NCBI RefSeq assembly: GCF_001514215.1
Contig: NZ_KQ948874.1
Coordinates: 1 to 64,000 of the forward strand
Direction: 5' to 3'
DNA: 64,000 nt
Source: Streptomyces bungoensis
Lineage (GTDB): Bacteria > Actinomycetota > Actinomycetes > Streptomycetales > Streptomycetaceae
Position 1 is the stretch's first letter, and every line of letters begins with the position of its first letter. Below the pieces are notes generated by a model. That model did no database searches. It was not told the DNA's origin and saw nothing but the letters and a program-made list of their open reading frames with translations. Below, one piece after another: positions 1 through 9,176 of the stretch. The position numbers were made by a program, and so were the translations under genes.

Positions 1-736
1 GGGCCACGAAGTGCTTCGCGACCGCCTTCTCCTCGCCCTGGAAGGCCTTCAGCAGCCAGGAGCGGGCCGAGGTGGCGTTGGTGATGGTTTCGATGGTGGT
101 GAACGTCTTGGAGGCGACGATGAACAGCGTCTCCGCCGGGTCCAGGTCCCGGGTGGCCTCGTGCAGGTCGGCACCGTCCACGTTGGAGACGAAGCGGACG
201 GTGAGGTCGCGGTCGGTGAAACCGCGCAGCACCTCGTACGCCATCGCCGGGCCGAGGTCGGAGCCGCCGATGCCGATGTTGACCACGTTCTTGATCCGCC
301 GGCCGGTGTGACCGGTCCACTCGCCGGAGCGGACCCGCTCGGCGAAGCCGGCCATCCTCTCCAGGACCGCGTGCACCTTCGGAACGACGTTCTCCCCGTC
401 GACCTCGACCACCGCGTCCCGCGGCGCGCGCAGCGCGGTGTGCAGGACCGCCCGGTCCTCGGTGACGTTGATCCGCTCACCGCGGAACATCGCGTCCCGC
501 AGACCGAAGACATCGGTCGCGGCGGCCAGTTCCTGGAGCAGGGCGAGGGTCTCGTCCGTGATCAGGTGCTTGCTGTAGTCGATGTACAGGTCGCCGACCT
601 GGAGGGTGTACCGCTCGGCGCGGCCGGGGTCGGACGCGAACAGCTCACGCAGCTGCGGCGCTCCCTTGGCGCGGTGGTCGGCCAGGGCCGTCCACTCGGG
701 CCGGTGGGTGAGGGTCGGGAACTCTGACTGGGCCAT
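1..736 (-). CDS. pgi: Glucose-6-phosphate isomerase (3' part outside window)
   Basis: Interconverts glucose-6-phosphate and fructose-6-phosphate in the cytoplasm. The minus-strand translation from the ATG at 736 begins MAQSEFPTLTHRPEW and contains the family stretch NVVNIGIGGSDLGPAMAYE followed by ASKTFTTIETITNA, both typical of PGI sugar-phosphate binding. About 245 codons are present, roughly 45 % of the usual 550; the reading frame leaves the window intact at position 1. The start lies one base beyond the opcA stop, so it is the fifth gene of the tkt-tal-zwf-opcA-pgi operon and is probably translationally coupled. In this setting it recycles fructose-6-phosphate from transketolase and transaldolase into the oxidative branch. 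Identity is secure. Confidence 0.95.
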   Translation of the reverse strand, partial: MAQSEFPTLTHRPEWTALADHRAKGAPQLRELFASDPGRAERYTLQVGDLYIDYSKHLITDETLALLQELAAATDVFGLRDAMFRGERINVTEDRAVLHTALRAPRDAVVEVDGENVVPKVHAVLERMAGFAERVRSGEWTGHTGRRIKNVVNIGIGGSDLGPAMAYEVLRGFTDRDLTVRFVSNVDGADLHEATRDLDPAETLFIVASKTFTTIETITNATSARSWLLKAFQGEEKAVAKHFVA

Positions 737-737
737 C

Positions 738-1664
738 TCAGGCGTTCTCCTTGGCGGCCTCGCCCTGGAGGGCGATGGCGTACATCTCGTCGGCGTCGAG
801 GCGGCGCAGCTCCTCGGCGATGAGTTCGGAGGTGGGGCGGACCTTCAGGGCGAGGGTGCGCGGCGGCTGGCCGGGCAGGGTCAGCGTGGCCAGCGGTCCT
901 TCGGGCCGGTCGACGACGATCTCGCCGTGCTCGGTGCCCAGCCGTACGGCCGTGACGAACGGCCCGCCGGTCACCACCCGGTCCACCGGGACGCCCAGCC
1001 GGGCACCCAGCCAGCGTGCCAGCAGCTCGGCGCTGGGGTTGTCCGCCTCGGCCTCCACGGCCGCCGACGTCACCTTCTCGCGGGCCTGGTCCAGGGCGGC
1101 GGCCAGCATCGACCGCCACAGGGTCAGCCGGGTCCAGGCCAGGTCGGTGTCCCCGGGCGCGTAGTTGCGCATGCGGGTGTCGAGGACCTCCAGGGGCCGC
1201 TCGGCGGCGTACAGGTCGGTGATGCGGCGCTGCGCGAGGGCGCCGAGCGGGTCCTTGGCCGGGGCGTCGGGGGCGACCACCGGCCACCACACGACCACCG
1301 GGGCGTCCGGCAGCAGCAGCGGCAGCACCACCGAGTCGGCGTGGTCGGACACCTCGCCGTAGGTGCGCAGGACGACCGTCTCGCCGGTGCCGGCCTCGGA
1401 GCCGACCCGGACCTCGGCGTCCAGCCGGGAGTGGGTGCGGTCGCGCAGGGTGCGGGCCTGCCGCTTGATGACGACCAGCGTCCGCGAGGGGTGCTCGTGC
1501 GAGGCCTCCTCGGCGGCCTTGAGCGAGTCGTAGGCGTTCTCCTCGTCCGTGACGATGACCATCGTCAGGACCATGCCCACGGCCGGCGTGCCGATGGCGC
1601 GGCGGCCCTGCACGAGCGCCTTGTTGATCTTGCTTGCCGTGGTGTCGGTCAGGTCGATCTTCAT
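738..1664 (-). CDS. opcA: Glucose-6-phosphate dehydrogenase assembly protein OpcA
   Basis: OpcA is needed for assembly and redox-dependent activation of glucose-6-phosphate dehydrogenase in actinobacteria and cyanobacteria; it acts in the cytoplasm on Zwf. The 308-residue product starts MKIDLTDTTASKINKALV and has the normal family length. The motif DAPVVVWWPVVAPD in the middle and VDRPEGPLATLTLPGQP near the C terminus are characteristic of the family. Its ATG (1664) overlaps the zwf TGA in an ATGA arrangement and its stop is followed immediately by pgi, so all three are co-translated. Position directly after zwf is the standard actinobacterial arrangement and supports the call. Confidence 0.95.
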   Translation of the reverse strand: MKIDLTDTTASKINKALVQGRRAIGTPAVGMVLTMVIVTDEENAYDSLKAAEEASHEHPSRTLVVIKRQARTLRDRTHSRLDAEVRVGSEAGTGETVVLRTYGEVSDHADSVVLPLLLPDAPVVVWWPVVAPDAPAKDPLGALAQRRITDLYAAERPLEVLDTRMRNYAPGDTDLAWTRLTLWRSMLAAALDQAREKVTSAAVEAEADNPSAELLARWLGARLGVPVDRVVTGGPFVTAVRLGTEHGEIVVDRPEGPLATLTLPGQPPRTLALKVRPTSELIAEELRRLDADEMYAIALQGEAAKENA

Positions 1665-3256
1665 GGCCTGCGCCAGCTCCGTCCGTCTCGTGCGAGCATC
1701 TCGTCGGCTTCCCCCGGTCCCCAGCTGCCCGACGCGTACTGGGCCGGCCTGCCGTGCTCCGTCCAGTACTGCTCGATCGGGTCGAGGATCCGCCAGGACT
1801 CCTCCACTTCCTGGTGACGCGGGAAGAGGTTGGCGTCGCCGAGCAGCACGTCCAGGATGAGGCGCTCGTACGCCTCCGGGCTCGACTCGGTGAACGACTC
1901 GCCGTAGGCGAAGTCCATGGACACGTCCCGGATCTCCATCGACGTGCCCGGCACCTTGGAGCCGAACCGGACGGTCATGCCCTCGTCGGGCTGGACCCGT
2001 ATGACGATCGCGTTCTGGCCCAGCTCCTCGGTGGCCTCCGAGTCGAACGGGGAGTGCGGGGCCCGCTGGAAGACCACCGCGATCTCGGTGACCCGGCGGC
2101 CCAGCCGCTTGCCGGTGCGCAGGTAGAACGGGACGCCCGCCCAGCGGCGGTTGTCGATCTCCAGCTTCACGGCCGCGTAGGTGTCGGTCTTCGACTTCTT
2201 GTCGATGCCCTCCTCCTCGAGGTAGCCGATCACCTTCTCGCCGCCCTGCCAGCCGGCCGCGTACTGGCCGCGCACGGTGTGCCGGCCGAGGTCCTCCGGC
2301 AGCCGCACCGACTTCAGCACCTTCAGCTTCTCGGTGAGCAGCGCCTCCGCGTCGAACGCGATCGGCTCCTCCATGGCGGTGAGCGCGAGCAGCTGCAGCA
2401 GGTGGTTCTGGATGACGTCGCGGGCGGCGCCGATGCCGTCGTAGTAGCCGGCGCGGCCGCCGATGCCGATGTCCTCGGCCATGGTGATCTGCACGTGGTC
2501 CACGAAGGACCGGTTCCAGATCGGCTCGTACATCTGGTTGGCGAAGCGCAGCGCCAGGATGTTCTGGACGGTCTCCTTGCCGAGGTAGTGGTCGATGCGG
2601 AACACCTGGTCCGGCTCGAACACGTCGTGCACGATCTTGTTCAGCTCGGTCGCGCTGGCCAGGTCGCGGCCGAACGGCTTCTCGATGACCGCGCGCCGCC
2701 AGGACCCCTCGGCCGCGGAGGCCAGGCCGTGCTTCTTCAGCTGCTGCACGACCTTCGGGAAGAACTTCGGCGGCACCGACAGGTAGAAGGCGAAGTTGCC
2801 GCCCGTGCCGCGGGAGGCGTCCAGCTCCTCGACGGCGTCCTTCAGCTGCTTGAACGCCGTGTCGTCGTCGAAGTCACCGGGGACGAACCGCATGCCCTCG
2901 GCGAGCTGCTGCCACACCTCCTCGCGGAACGGGGTGCGGGAGTGCTCGCGCACCGCGTCGTGCACGACCTGCGCGAAGTCCTGGTCCTCCCAGTCGCGGC
3001 GGGCGAAGCCCACCAGCGAGAAGCCCGGCGGCAGCAGACCGCGGTTGGCCAGGTCGTACACGGCCGGCATCAGCTTCTTGCGGGAGAGGTCGCCCGTCAC
3101 CCCGAAGATCACCAGGCCGGACGGGCCCGCGATCCGGGGCAGCCGCCGGTCGCGGGCGTCCCGCAGCGGGTTCAGCCAGGCCTCGGCCGGTCCGGCCGGG
3201 ACCCGCACCTCCTCGGCGGCAGGCGTCGCCGGTTCGGCATCCTTGCTCGTCATCAC
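1661..3256 (-). CDS. zwf: Glucose-6-phosphate 1-dehydrogenase
   Basis: Oxidises glucose-6-phosphate to 6-phosphogluconolactone with NADP+, the entry step of the pentose phosphate pathway. The N-terminal dinucleotide-binding motif reads VIFGVTGDLSRKKLMPAVYD and the catalytic substrate-binding motif RIDHYLGKE is intact. Length (531 residues) is normal. Two starts are possible: GTG at 3256, spaced 7 bases from AAGGGAG and overlapping the tal stop by 4 nt, or ATG at 3253 overlapping it by 1 nt; they differ by one residue. The gene sits between tal and opcA. No phosphogluconolactonase gene lies between these genes, so pgl must be outside the window. Confidence 0.96.
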   Translation of the reverse strand: MMTSKDAEPATPAAEEVRVPAGPAEAWLNPLRDARDRRLPRIAGPSGLVIFGVTGDLSRKKLMPAVYDLANRGLLPPGFSLVGFARRDWEDQDFAQVVHDAVREHSRTPFREEVWQQLAEGMRFVPGDFDDDTAFKQLKDAVEELDASRGTGGNFAFYLSVPPKFFPKVVQQLKKHGLASAAEGSWRRAVIEKPFGRDLASATELNKIVHDVFEPDQVFRIDHYLGKETVQNILALRFANQMYEPIWNRSFVDHVQITMAEDIGIGGRAGYYDGIGAARDVIQNHLLQLLALTAMEEPIAFDAEALLTEKLKVLKSVRLPEDLGRHTVRGQYAAGWQGGEKVIGYLEEEGIDKKSKTDTYAAVKLEIDNRRWAGVPFYLRTGKRLGRRVTEIAVVFQRAPHSPFDSEATEELGQNAIVIRVQPDEGMTVRFGSKVPGTSMEIRDVSMDFAYGESFTESSPEAYERLILDVLLGDANLFPRHQEVEESWRILDPIEQYWTEHGRPAQYASGSWGPGEADEMLARDGRSWRRP

Positions 3257-4410
3257 GCATCGACTCCCTTGCTGTCCAGGGACTTCGCGACCGCGTCCAG
3301 CAGTTCCTGCCAGGCCGCCTCGAACTTGGCGACGCCCTCGTTCTCCAGTTGCCGGACGACCTCGTCGTAGGAGATCCCGAGCCGCTCCACGGCCGCAAGG
3401 TCCGCGCGCGCCCGGTCGTAGCCGCCGGTCACCGTGTCGCCGGTGACGTCACCGTGGTCGGCGGCGGCCCGCAGGGTCGCCTCCGGCATCGTGTTGACGG
3501 TGCCGGGGGCGACCAGCTCGTCCACATACAGCGTGTCCTTGTAGGCGGGATCCTTCACCCCGGTGGACGCCCACAGCGGACGCTGCTTGTTCGCGCCCGC
3601 GTTCTCCAGCGCGCTCCAGCGCCCGGAGGGCCGTGTCGAATCGTCGGCAGAGCCGAACACCTCCTCGTACGCCTCGTAGGCCAGGCGCGCGTTGGCGAGG
3701 GCGGCGCGGCCCTTGAGCGACAGGGCCTCGTCGGTGCCGAGGGCGGTCAGCCGCTTGTCGACCTCGGCGTCCACGCGGGACACGAAGAAGGACGCCACGG
3801 AGTGGATCGCGGAGAGGTCCAGGCCCCGCTCCCTCGCCTTCTCCAGGCCGGCCAGGTAGGCGTCCATGACCGCGCGGTAGCGCTCCAGGGAGAAGATCAG
3901 CGTCACGTTGACGCTGATGCCGAGGCCGATGACCTCGGTGATCGCAGGCAGGCCCGCCAGGGTGGCCGGGATCTTGACCATCACGTTGGGGCGGTCGACC
4001 AGCCAGGCCAGCTGCCGGGCCTCGGCGACCGTCGCCTTCTCGTCGTGCGCCAGGCGCGGGTCCACCTCGATGGAGACCCGGCCGTCCCGGCCGTCCGTGG
4101 CGTCGTACACCTCGCGCAGGACGTCGGCGGCGTCGCGCACGTCGGCGGTCGTCATCATCCGCACGGCCTCGTCGACCGTGACGCCTCGCACGGCGAGGTC
4201 GGTCAGCTGCTCCTCGTAGCCCTCGCCGGAGCCGATGGCGGCCTGGAAGATCGAGGGGTTGGTGGTGACGCCGACGACACCGCCGTCCGCCACCAGCGCG
4301 GCCAGGTCACCCGAGGCGATCCGGCTGCGCGACAGGTCGTCGAGCCAGACCGACACCCCCTCGTCGGCCAGCCGCTTGAGGGCTCCCGGGGTCGCGATTG
4401 CTTCGGTCAC
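3253..4410 (-). CDS. tal: Transaldolase
   Basis: Transfers a dihydroxyacetone unit between sedoheptulose-7-phosphate and glyceraldehyde-3-phosphate. The start is the GTG at 4410 (protein VTEAIATPGALKRLADEGVS), preceded by AGGAAAGAAG at a suitable distance; the frame is open further upstream but overlaps tkt and loses transaldolase character. The product is 385 residues, matching the long actinobacterial Tal-B type. Visible motifs include VWLDDLSRSRI, GVTTNPSIFQAAIG and the Schiff-base lysine region NVMVKIPATLAGLPAI. The gene begins 28 bases after the tkt stop and runs into zwf with overlapping stop and start. Confidence 0.95.
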   Translation of the reverse strand: MTEAIATPGALKRLADEGVSVWLDDLSRSRIASGDLAALVADGGVVGVTTNPSIFQAAIGSGEGYEEQLTDLAVRGVTVDEAVRMMTTADVRDAADVLREVYDATDGRDGRVSIEVDPRLAHDEKATVAEARQLAWLVDRPNVMVKIPATLAGLPAITEVIGLGISVNVTLIFSLERYRAVMDAYLAGLEKARERGLDLSAIHSVASFFVSRVDAEVDKRLTALGTDEALSLKGRAALANARLAYEAYEEVFGSADDSTRPSGRWSALENAGANKQRPLWASTGVKDPAYKDTLYVDELVAPGTVNTMPEATLRAAADHGDVTGDTVTGGYDRARADLAAVERLGISYDEVVRQLENEGVAKFEAAWQELLDAVAKSLDSKGVDA

Positions 4411-4438
4411 AGTGATCTTCTTTCCTGTCGCGTCGGTA

Positions 4439-6514
4439 TCAGGCGTGCGCGGCGGCCAGCGATGCGCGGGCGGCGGCGACGACGTTCTCGGGGGTGAAGC
4501 CGAACTCGGCGAAGAGGGTGGCCGCGTCGGCGGAGGCACCGAAGTGCTCCAGGGAGACGATCCGGCCCGCGTCCCCGACGAACCGGTGCCAGGTCAGGCC
4601 GATCCCGGCCTCCACGGCCACGCGCGCCTTCACGGCCGGCGGCAGCACCCGCTCGCGGTAGGAGCGGGGCTGCTCCTCGAACCACTCCACGGACGGCATC
4701 GACACCACCCGCGTGCCGATCCCCTCGGCCTCCAGCCGCTCCCGGGCGGCGACGGCCAGCTGCACCTCGGAACCGGTCGCGATGAGGATCACCTCCGGGG
4801 TCCCGGTCGAGGACTCGAACAGGACGTAGCCGCCCTTGGCCGCGTCCGGGTCGGGCGCGTACACCGGCACGCCCTGGCGGGTCAGCGCGAGCCCGTGGGG
4901 GGCGGGGGCGGTGGCGTGCCTCCTCAGGATCTCGGCCCACGCGATCGCGGTCTCGTTGGCGTCCGCCGGGCGGACGACGTTCAGGCCGGGGATGGCGCGC
5001 AGCGAGGCGAGGTGCTCGACCGGCTGGTGGGTGGGGCCGTCCTCGCCGAGGCCGACGGAGTCGTGCGTCCACACGTACGTCACGGGCAGCTGCATGAGCG
5101 CAGCCATGCGCACGGCGTTGCGCATGTAGTCGGAGAAGACGAGGAAGGTGCCGCCGTAGATCCGGGTGTTGCCGTGCAGGGCGATGCCGTTCATCTCGGC
5201 GGCCATCGAGAACTCGCGGATGCCGAAGTGGACGGTGCGGCCGTACGGGTCGGCCTCCGGCAGCGGGTTGCCCGCGGGGAGGAAGGAGCTGTCCTTGTCG
5301 ATGGTCGTGTTGTTCGACCCGGCGAGGTCGGCCGAGCCGCCCCACAGCTCGGGGATCACCGCGCCGAGCGCCTGCAGCACCTTGCCGGAGGCGGCACGCG
5401 TGGCGACGGCCTTGCCCTCCTCGAACACCGGCAGGGCGTCCTCCCAGCCCCGGGGCAGCTCGCCCTTGCTGACACGGTCGAACAGCGCCGCCCGCTCCGG
5501 CTGGGCGGCGCGCCACTCGGCGATCCGCTTGTCCCAGGCCGCGTGCGTCTCGGCGCCCCGGTCCAGGGCCCGGCGGGTGTGCTTCAGGACCTCGTCGGGG
5601 ACCTCGAAGGTCTTCTCCGGGTCGAAGCCGAGGAGGCGCTTGGTGGCGGCGATCTCGTCCTCGCCGAGCGCGGAGCCGTGGGCGGCCTCGGTGTTCCGCG
5701 CGTTCGGGGCGGGCCAGGCGATGATCGTGCGCATCGCGATGATCGAGGGCCGGCCGGTCTCGGCCCGGGCGGCCAGGAGCGCGTCGTACAGGGCGGACGC
5801 GTCGACGTCGCCGTCGGCGGTCGGCTCGATCCGCTGGGTGTGCCAGCCGTAGGCCTCGTACCGCTTCAGCACGTCCTCGGAGAAGGCGGTCGCGGTGTCG
5901 CCCTCGATGGAGATGTGGTTGTCGTCGTAGAGGAAGACCAGGTTGCCGAGCTTCTGGTGGCCGGCCATCGAGGACGCCTCGGCGGAGACGCCCTCCTCCA
6001 GGTCGCCGTCGGAGACGATCGCCCAGACGGTGTGGTCGAAGGGGGACTCGCCGGGAGCGGCCTCCGGGTCGAACAGGCCGCGCTCGTAGCGGGCGGCCAT
6101 CGCCATGCCGACGGCGTTGGCGACACCCTGGCCGAGCGGACCGGTGGTGGTCTCGACGCCGGCGGTGTGCCCGTACTCGGGGTGGCCCGGCGTCTTGGAG
6201 CCGTGCGTCCGGAACGCCTTCAGGTCGTCCAGCTCCAGCTCGTACCCGGCGAGGAAGAGCTGGGTGTAGAGCGTCAGCGAGGTGTGGCCGGGGGAGAGCA
6301 CGAAGCGGTCACGGCCGGTCCACTCAGGGTCGGCCGGGTCGTGTCGCATCACCTTCTGAAAGATCGTGTACGCGGCGGGGGCCAGGCTCATCGCGGTGCC
6401 CGGATGCCCGTTGCCCACCTTCTGCACGGCGTCGGCCGCGAGAAGCCGGGCCGTGTCCACGGCACGCCGGTCCAGGTCGGTCCACTCGAAGCCGTCGGAT
6501 GTGTGCGTGCTCAT
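4439..6514 (-). CDS. tkt: Transketolase
   Basis: Thiamine diphosphate enzyme that moves two-carbon ketol units in the non-oxidative pentose phosphate pathway. It is 691 residues from the ATG at 6514 (MSTHTSDGFEWTDLDRRAV); an in-frame TTG two codons upstream is an alternative. Hallmarks include VGNGHPGTAMSLAPAAY at the N terminus, the ThDP-binding run IVSDGDLEEGVSAEA with the later NDNHIS-like region, and the pyrimidine-domain motif GIREFSMAAEMNGIALHG. It is the first gene of the leftward operon tkt-tal-zwf-opcA-pgi, and a 17-bp perfect palindrome lies about 53-69 bases upstream of its start. Confidence 0.96.
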   Translation of the reverse strand: MSTHTSDGFEWTDLDRRAVDTARLLAADAVQKVGNGHPGTAMSLAPAAYTIFQKVMRHDPADPEWTGRDRFVLSPGHTSLTLYTQLFLAGYELELDDLKAFRTHGSKTPGHPEYGHTAGVETTTGPLGQGVANAVGMAMAARYERGLFDPEAAPGESPFDHTVWAIVSDGDLEEGVSAEASSMAGHQKLGNLVFLYDDNHISIEGDTATAFSEDVLKRYEAYGWHTQRIEPTADGDVDASALYDALLAARAETGRPSIIAMRTIIAWPAPNARNTEAAHGSALGEDEIAATKRLLGFDPEKTFEVPDEVLKHTRRALDRGAETHAAWDKRIAEWRAAQPERAALFDRVSKGELPRGWEDALPVFEEGKAVATRAASGKVLQALGAVIPELWGGSADLAGSNNTTIDKDSSFLPAGNPLPEADPYGRTVHFGIREFSMAAEMNGIALHGNTRIYGGTFLVFSDYMRNAVRMAALMQLPVTYVWTHDSVGLGEDGPTHQPVEHLASLRAIPGLNVVRPADANETAIAWAEILRRHATAPAPHGLALTRQGVPVYAPDPDAAKGGYVLFESSTGTPEVILIATGSEVQLAVAARERLEAEGIGTRVVSMPSVEWFEEQPRSYRERVLPPAVKARVAVEAGIGLTWHRFVGDAGRIVSLEHFGASADAATLFAEFGFTPENVVAAARASLAAAHA

Positions 6515-6566
6515 CTTCAAGAAGTCCTCGCTCCATGCGTGATTGCTGGTCGGACGCGTTCAAACT

Positions 6567-6583
6567 TAAAAGTCTGACTTTTA
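6567..6583. promoter_or_regulatory. 17-bp palindrome in the tkt/araC divergent promoter region
   Basis: TAAAAGTC-T-GACTTTTA is a perfect inverted repeat with a single central base. It sits in the only AT-rich stretch between the divergently transcribed tkt operon and the AraC-family gene, so it could control either. Spacing and symmetry suit a dimeric repressor such as a GntR- or MarR-type protein; the AraC protein next door would more usually bind direct repeats. The cognate regulator is not evident from the sequence. Confidence 0.55.
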
Positions 6584-6660
6584 CGGGGGAAGGTGGGGGT
6601 GTGCCAGCCTCTGGTGAATCTGGGACAGTGATCCCGCGACAGGCACGGCGCGAGGCGGAC

Positions 6661-7551
6661 ATGACGGACAGAACACAGCAAGCCGACGGTGACGGGATCA
6701 GAACCTTCCCCTTTCCGGTCGAGCTGGCCGTCGGCGGCGTCGGCCTGCAGATAGGCCCCATGGGCGCCGGCGGCACCTGGCACGCCGAGGCCCCCCTGCA
6801 CCGTGTCCACCGCATCGACTTCCACGTGGTCATGCTGTTCACCGGCGGCCCCGTACGGCACATGATCGACTTCGCCGAGTACGAGGCCGCGGCCGGCGAC
6901 CTGCTGTGGATCCGCCCCGGGCAGGTCCACCGCTACTCCCGGGACAGCGAGTACCGCGGAACCGTCCTGACCATGCAGCCCGGCTTCCTGCCCCGCGCCA
7001 CCGTCGAGGCCACCGGCCTGTACCGCTACGACCTGCCCCCGCTGCTGCGCCCCGGCCCGGCCCAGCTCTCCGCGCTGCGGGCGGCGCTCGAGCAGCTGCG
7101 CCGCGAGTACGAGGACACCGCGACCCTCCCGCTGAGCCTGCACACGGCCGTGCTCCGGCACACCCTGACCGCGTTCCTACTGCGCCTCGCCCACCTCGCG
7201 GCCAGCTCCGCGGAGGTGTCCCGGCAGCAGACGGACACCACGTTCACCCGCTTCCGGGACGCCGTGGAGCGGGGCTTCGCCACCCAGCACAGCGTCAGCG
7301 CCTATGCCGACGCGCTCGGTTACTCCCGCCGCACCCTCGTCCGCGCCGTCCGCGCGGCCACCGGCGAGACGCCGAAGGGATTCATCGACAAACGGGTCGT
7401 CCTGGAGGCCAAGCGCCTCCTCGCGCACACGGACATGCCGACAGGCCGCGTCGGGGTGGCCGTGGGCTTCCCCGACGCGGCGAACTTCTCCAAGTTCTTC
7501 CAGTTGCACACCGGTCTCACGCCGGTGGCGTTCCGGGCGGAGCTGCGCTGA
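6661..7551 (+). CDS. AraC-family transcriptional regulator
   Basis: Predicted DNA-binding regulator of 296 residues, starting at the ATG at 6661 behind GAGGCGG. The N-terminal half is a cupin-like sensor domain (RIDFHVVMLFTGGPVRH, then GDLLWIRPGQVHRYSRDSE). The C-terminal ~100 residues form the paired helix-turn-helix of the family: YADALGYSRRTLVRAVRAAT is the first unit and VGVAVGFPDAANFSKFFQLH followed by TGLTPVAFRAEL the second. It is divergent from the pentose phosphate operon and convergent with the GH16 gene. The ligand is unknown; control of the pentose phosphate operon is possible only on positional grounds. Confidence 0.9.
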   Translation: MTDRTQQADGDGIRTFPFPVELAVGGVGLQIGPMGAGGTWHAEAPLHRVHRIDFHVVMLFTGGPVRHMIDFAEYEAAAGDLLWIRPGQVHRYSRDSEYRGTVLTMQPGFLPRATVEATGLYRYDLPPLLRPGPAQLSALRAALEQLRREYEDTATLPLSLHTAVLRHTLTAFLLRLAHLAASSAEVSRQQTDTTFTRFRDAVERGFATQHSVSAYADALGYSRRTLVRAVRAATGETPKGFIDKRVVLEAKRLLAHTDMPTGRVGVAVGFPDAANFSKFFQLHTGLTPVAFRAELR

Positions 7552-7581
7552 CGCCCCGCCCGGAACGGCGGCCGGCGACGG

Positions 7582-8988
7582 TCAGTGAGCGAAGTCGAAC
7601 CAGTTCACGTTCACGAAGTCGGCCGGCTGGCCGCTGGAGAACGTCAGGTACACGTCGTGCGTGCCGGTCACCGCGCTGATGTTGGCCGGGACCGTCCGCC
7701 AGGACTGCCAGCCGCCGGTGTTGCCCACCGCGAAGCTCCCGACGGGCGCGTTGCTCCGGCTGTCCAGGCGTACCTCGACCAGCCCGCTGACCCCGCTCGC
7801 GGCCCCGCTCGCCACCCGGGCGTCGAACTGGGTGGCCGCCGTGGAGCCGAAGTCGACGCCCTTGTACAGCGCCCAGTCCCCGTTCGAGACGTAGCCGATG
7901 TCCTGCCCGCCGCCGGTGTCCGTGGTGGCCTCCGTCTGGACGCCGGACTGGCTGTCGTAGGACTCGGCCTGGATGGCGCTGTAGGCGTCCCGGTTGCCGG
8001 AGGGCGGGGGGGTGGTGGTCCCGCCCCCGCCGCCCGACTGCAGCACCTGGACGTAGTCGACGACCATCGGGTGGCCGGGCTCGGTGTCGCCGTCCAGGCC
8101 GCCGCCGAAGGCGTCGGGGAAGCCGCCGCCCATGGCCACGTTGAGGATGACGAAGAACCCGTGGTTGGTGGCGTTGGCCCAGGTGGTGGCGTCCATCTGG
8201 TTGGCGGTGACGGTGTGGTAGTTGACGCCGTCGACGTAGAAGCGGATCGCCTCGGGGCTCACCGAGCGGTCCCACTCCATGGCGTAGGTGTGGAACGCCG
8301 ACTGGCAGGTGCTGCCCGGGCAGGCGGTGGAGTTGCCGATGCCGGAGGTCTCGTTGCACGGGCCGCCCGGGTTGGTGCCGCAGTGCATGGTAGCCCAGGT
8401 CTTGTTCAGACCCTGGACGTTCTCCATGATGTCCAGCTCGCCGACGCCGGGCCAGTTCTGGTAGTTGCCGCGGAACGGCGCGCCCAGCATCCAGAACGCG
8501 GGCCAGTAGCCCTCGGCGGCCGTGCCGGTGACGTTCGGCATCTGGATGCGGGCCTGGACGCGCAGCTTGCCGCCGGCCGGGGGCTGGAAGTCGGTGCGAG
8601 TCGTCTCGATGCGCCCGGAGGTCCAACTGGTGCCGCTCCGCAGCGGGGTGATGCGCAGGTTGCCGTTGCCGTCGAGCGAGACGTTGCTGGTGCTGGACGT
8701 CATCCTTTCGACCTCGCCGGTGCCCCAGTTGGCGGCTCCGCCGGGGTACGACGTGCCCGTGTCGTACTGCCAGTTGGCGGTGTTGACGCCGGAGCCGGCC
8801 GGGCCGTCGAAGTCGTCCGCGAACACCTGGGTCCAGCCGGACGGGGGCGTGGGCGCCGACGCGTTCGCGGACCCGGTCGCGGCGGTCGCGGCGGTCACGG
8901 CCAGGCCGAGCGTGGCGACGACGGCGAGCAGCGCGCGCCGGAACGCGCGGGGTCTGGGTATGCCGGAGGATGCGCTGGATGCGCTCAT
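7582..8988 (-). CDS. Secreted GH16 endo-beta-glucanase with C-terminal CBM6
   Basis: Predicted extracellular endo-beta-1,3-glucanase (laminarinase type). From the ATG at 8988 (GAGGCC upstream) the 468-residue product has a long signal peptide with an arginine-containing n-region (RPRAFRR) and hydrophobic core ending near ATGSANASA. Residues about 45-300 are the GH16 domain, with the catalytic signature GELDIMENVQG (E-x-D-x-x-E). A glycine/threonine/proline linker follows, then a CBM6 domain beginning YSAIQAESYDSQSGVQ and ending FVNVNWFDFAH. GH16 enzymes with CBM6 commonly attack fungal or algal beta-1,3-glucan. A 12-bp palindrome 53 bases upstream suggests repression by a LacI-family regulator. 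Exact substrate (1,3 versus mixed-linkage) cannot be decided from sequence alone. Confidence 0.93.
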   Translation of the reverse strand: MSASSASSGIPRPRAFRRALLAVVATLGLAVTAATAATGSANASAPTPPSGWTQVFADDFDGPAGSGVNTANWQYDTGTSYPGGAANWGTGEVERMTSSTSNVSLDGNGNLRITPLRSGTSWTSGRIETTRTDFQPPAGGKLRVQARIQMPNVTGTAAEGYWPAFWMLGAPFRGNYQNWPGVGELDIMENVQGLNKTWATMHCGTNPGGPCNETSGIGNSTACPGSTCQSAFHTYAMEWDRSVSPEAIRFYVDGVNYHTVTANQMDATTWANATNHGFFVILNVAMGGGFPDAFGGGLDGDTEPGHPMVVDYVQVLQSGGGGGTTTPPPSGNRDAYSAIQAESYDSQSGVQTEATTDTGGGQDIGYVSNGDWALYKGVDFGSTAATQFDARVASGAASGVSGLVEVRLDSRSNAPVGSFAVGNTGGWQSWRTVPANISAVTGTHDVYLTFSSGQPADFVNVNWFDFAH

Positions 8989-9040
8989 GGGGAGGCCTCT
9001 CGGTACGGAGTGGGGGTGTGCGGGGCTCCTCGAAAGCGGA

Positions 9041-9052
9041 GAGAGCGCTCTC
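9041..9052. promoter_or_regulatory. Palindromic operator upstream of GH16 gene
   Basis: GAGAGCGCTCTC is a perfect 12-bp palindrome 53 bases upstream of the GH16 start codon. Its AGCGCT core matches the core of CebR/LacI-family operators that control cellulose and glucan genes in actinobacteria (published consensus TGGGAGCGCTCCCA). Two other carbohydrate genes in this window carry related palindromes with an A-rich flank. Binding is inferred. Confidence 0.6.
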
Positions 9053-9176
9053 AGGAGTGGCCTCAATGTGCTCTCCGGCACCGGCTTTCGTCAAGACTTG
9101 AAACAAGGGGAGTGTCCTGTGTGTAGGGGGGTTCACTCCATGAAGCCGCTCGAACCGGCGCAGACCAGACCTCGGT

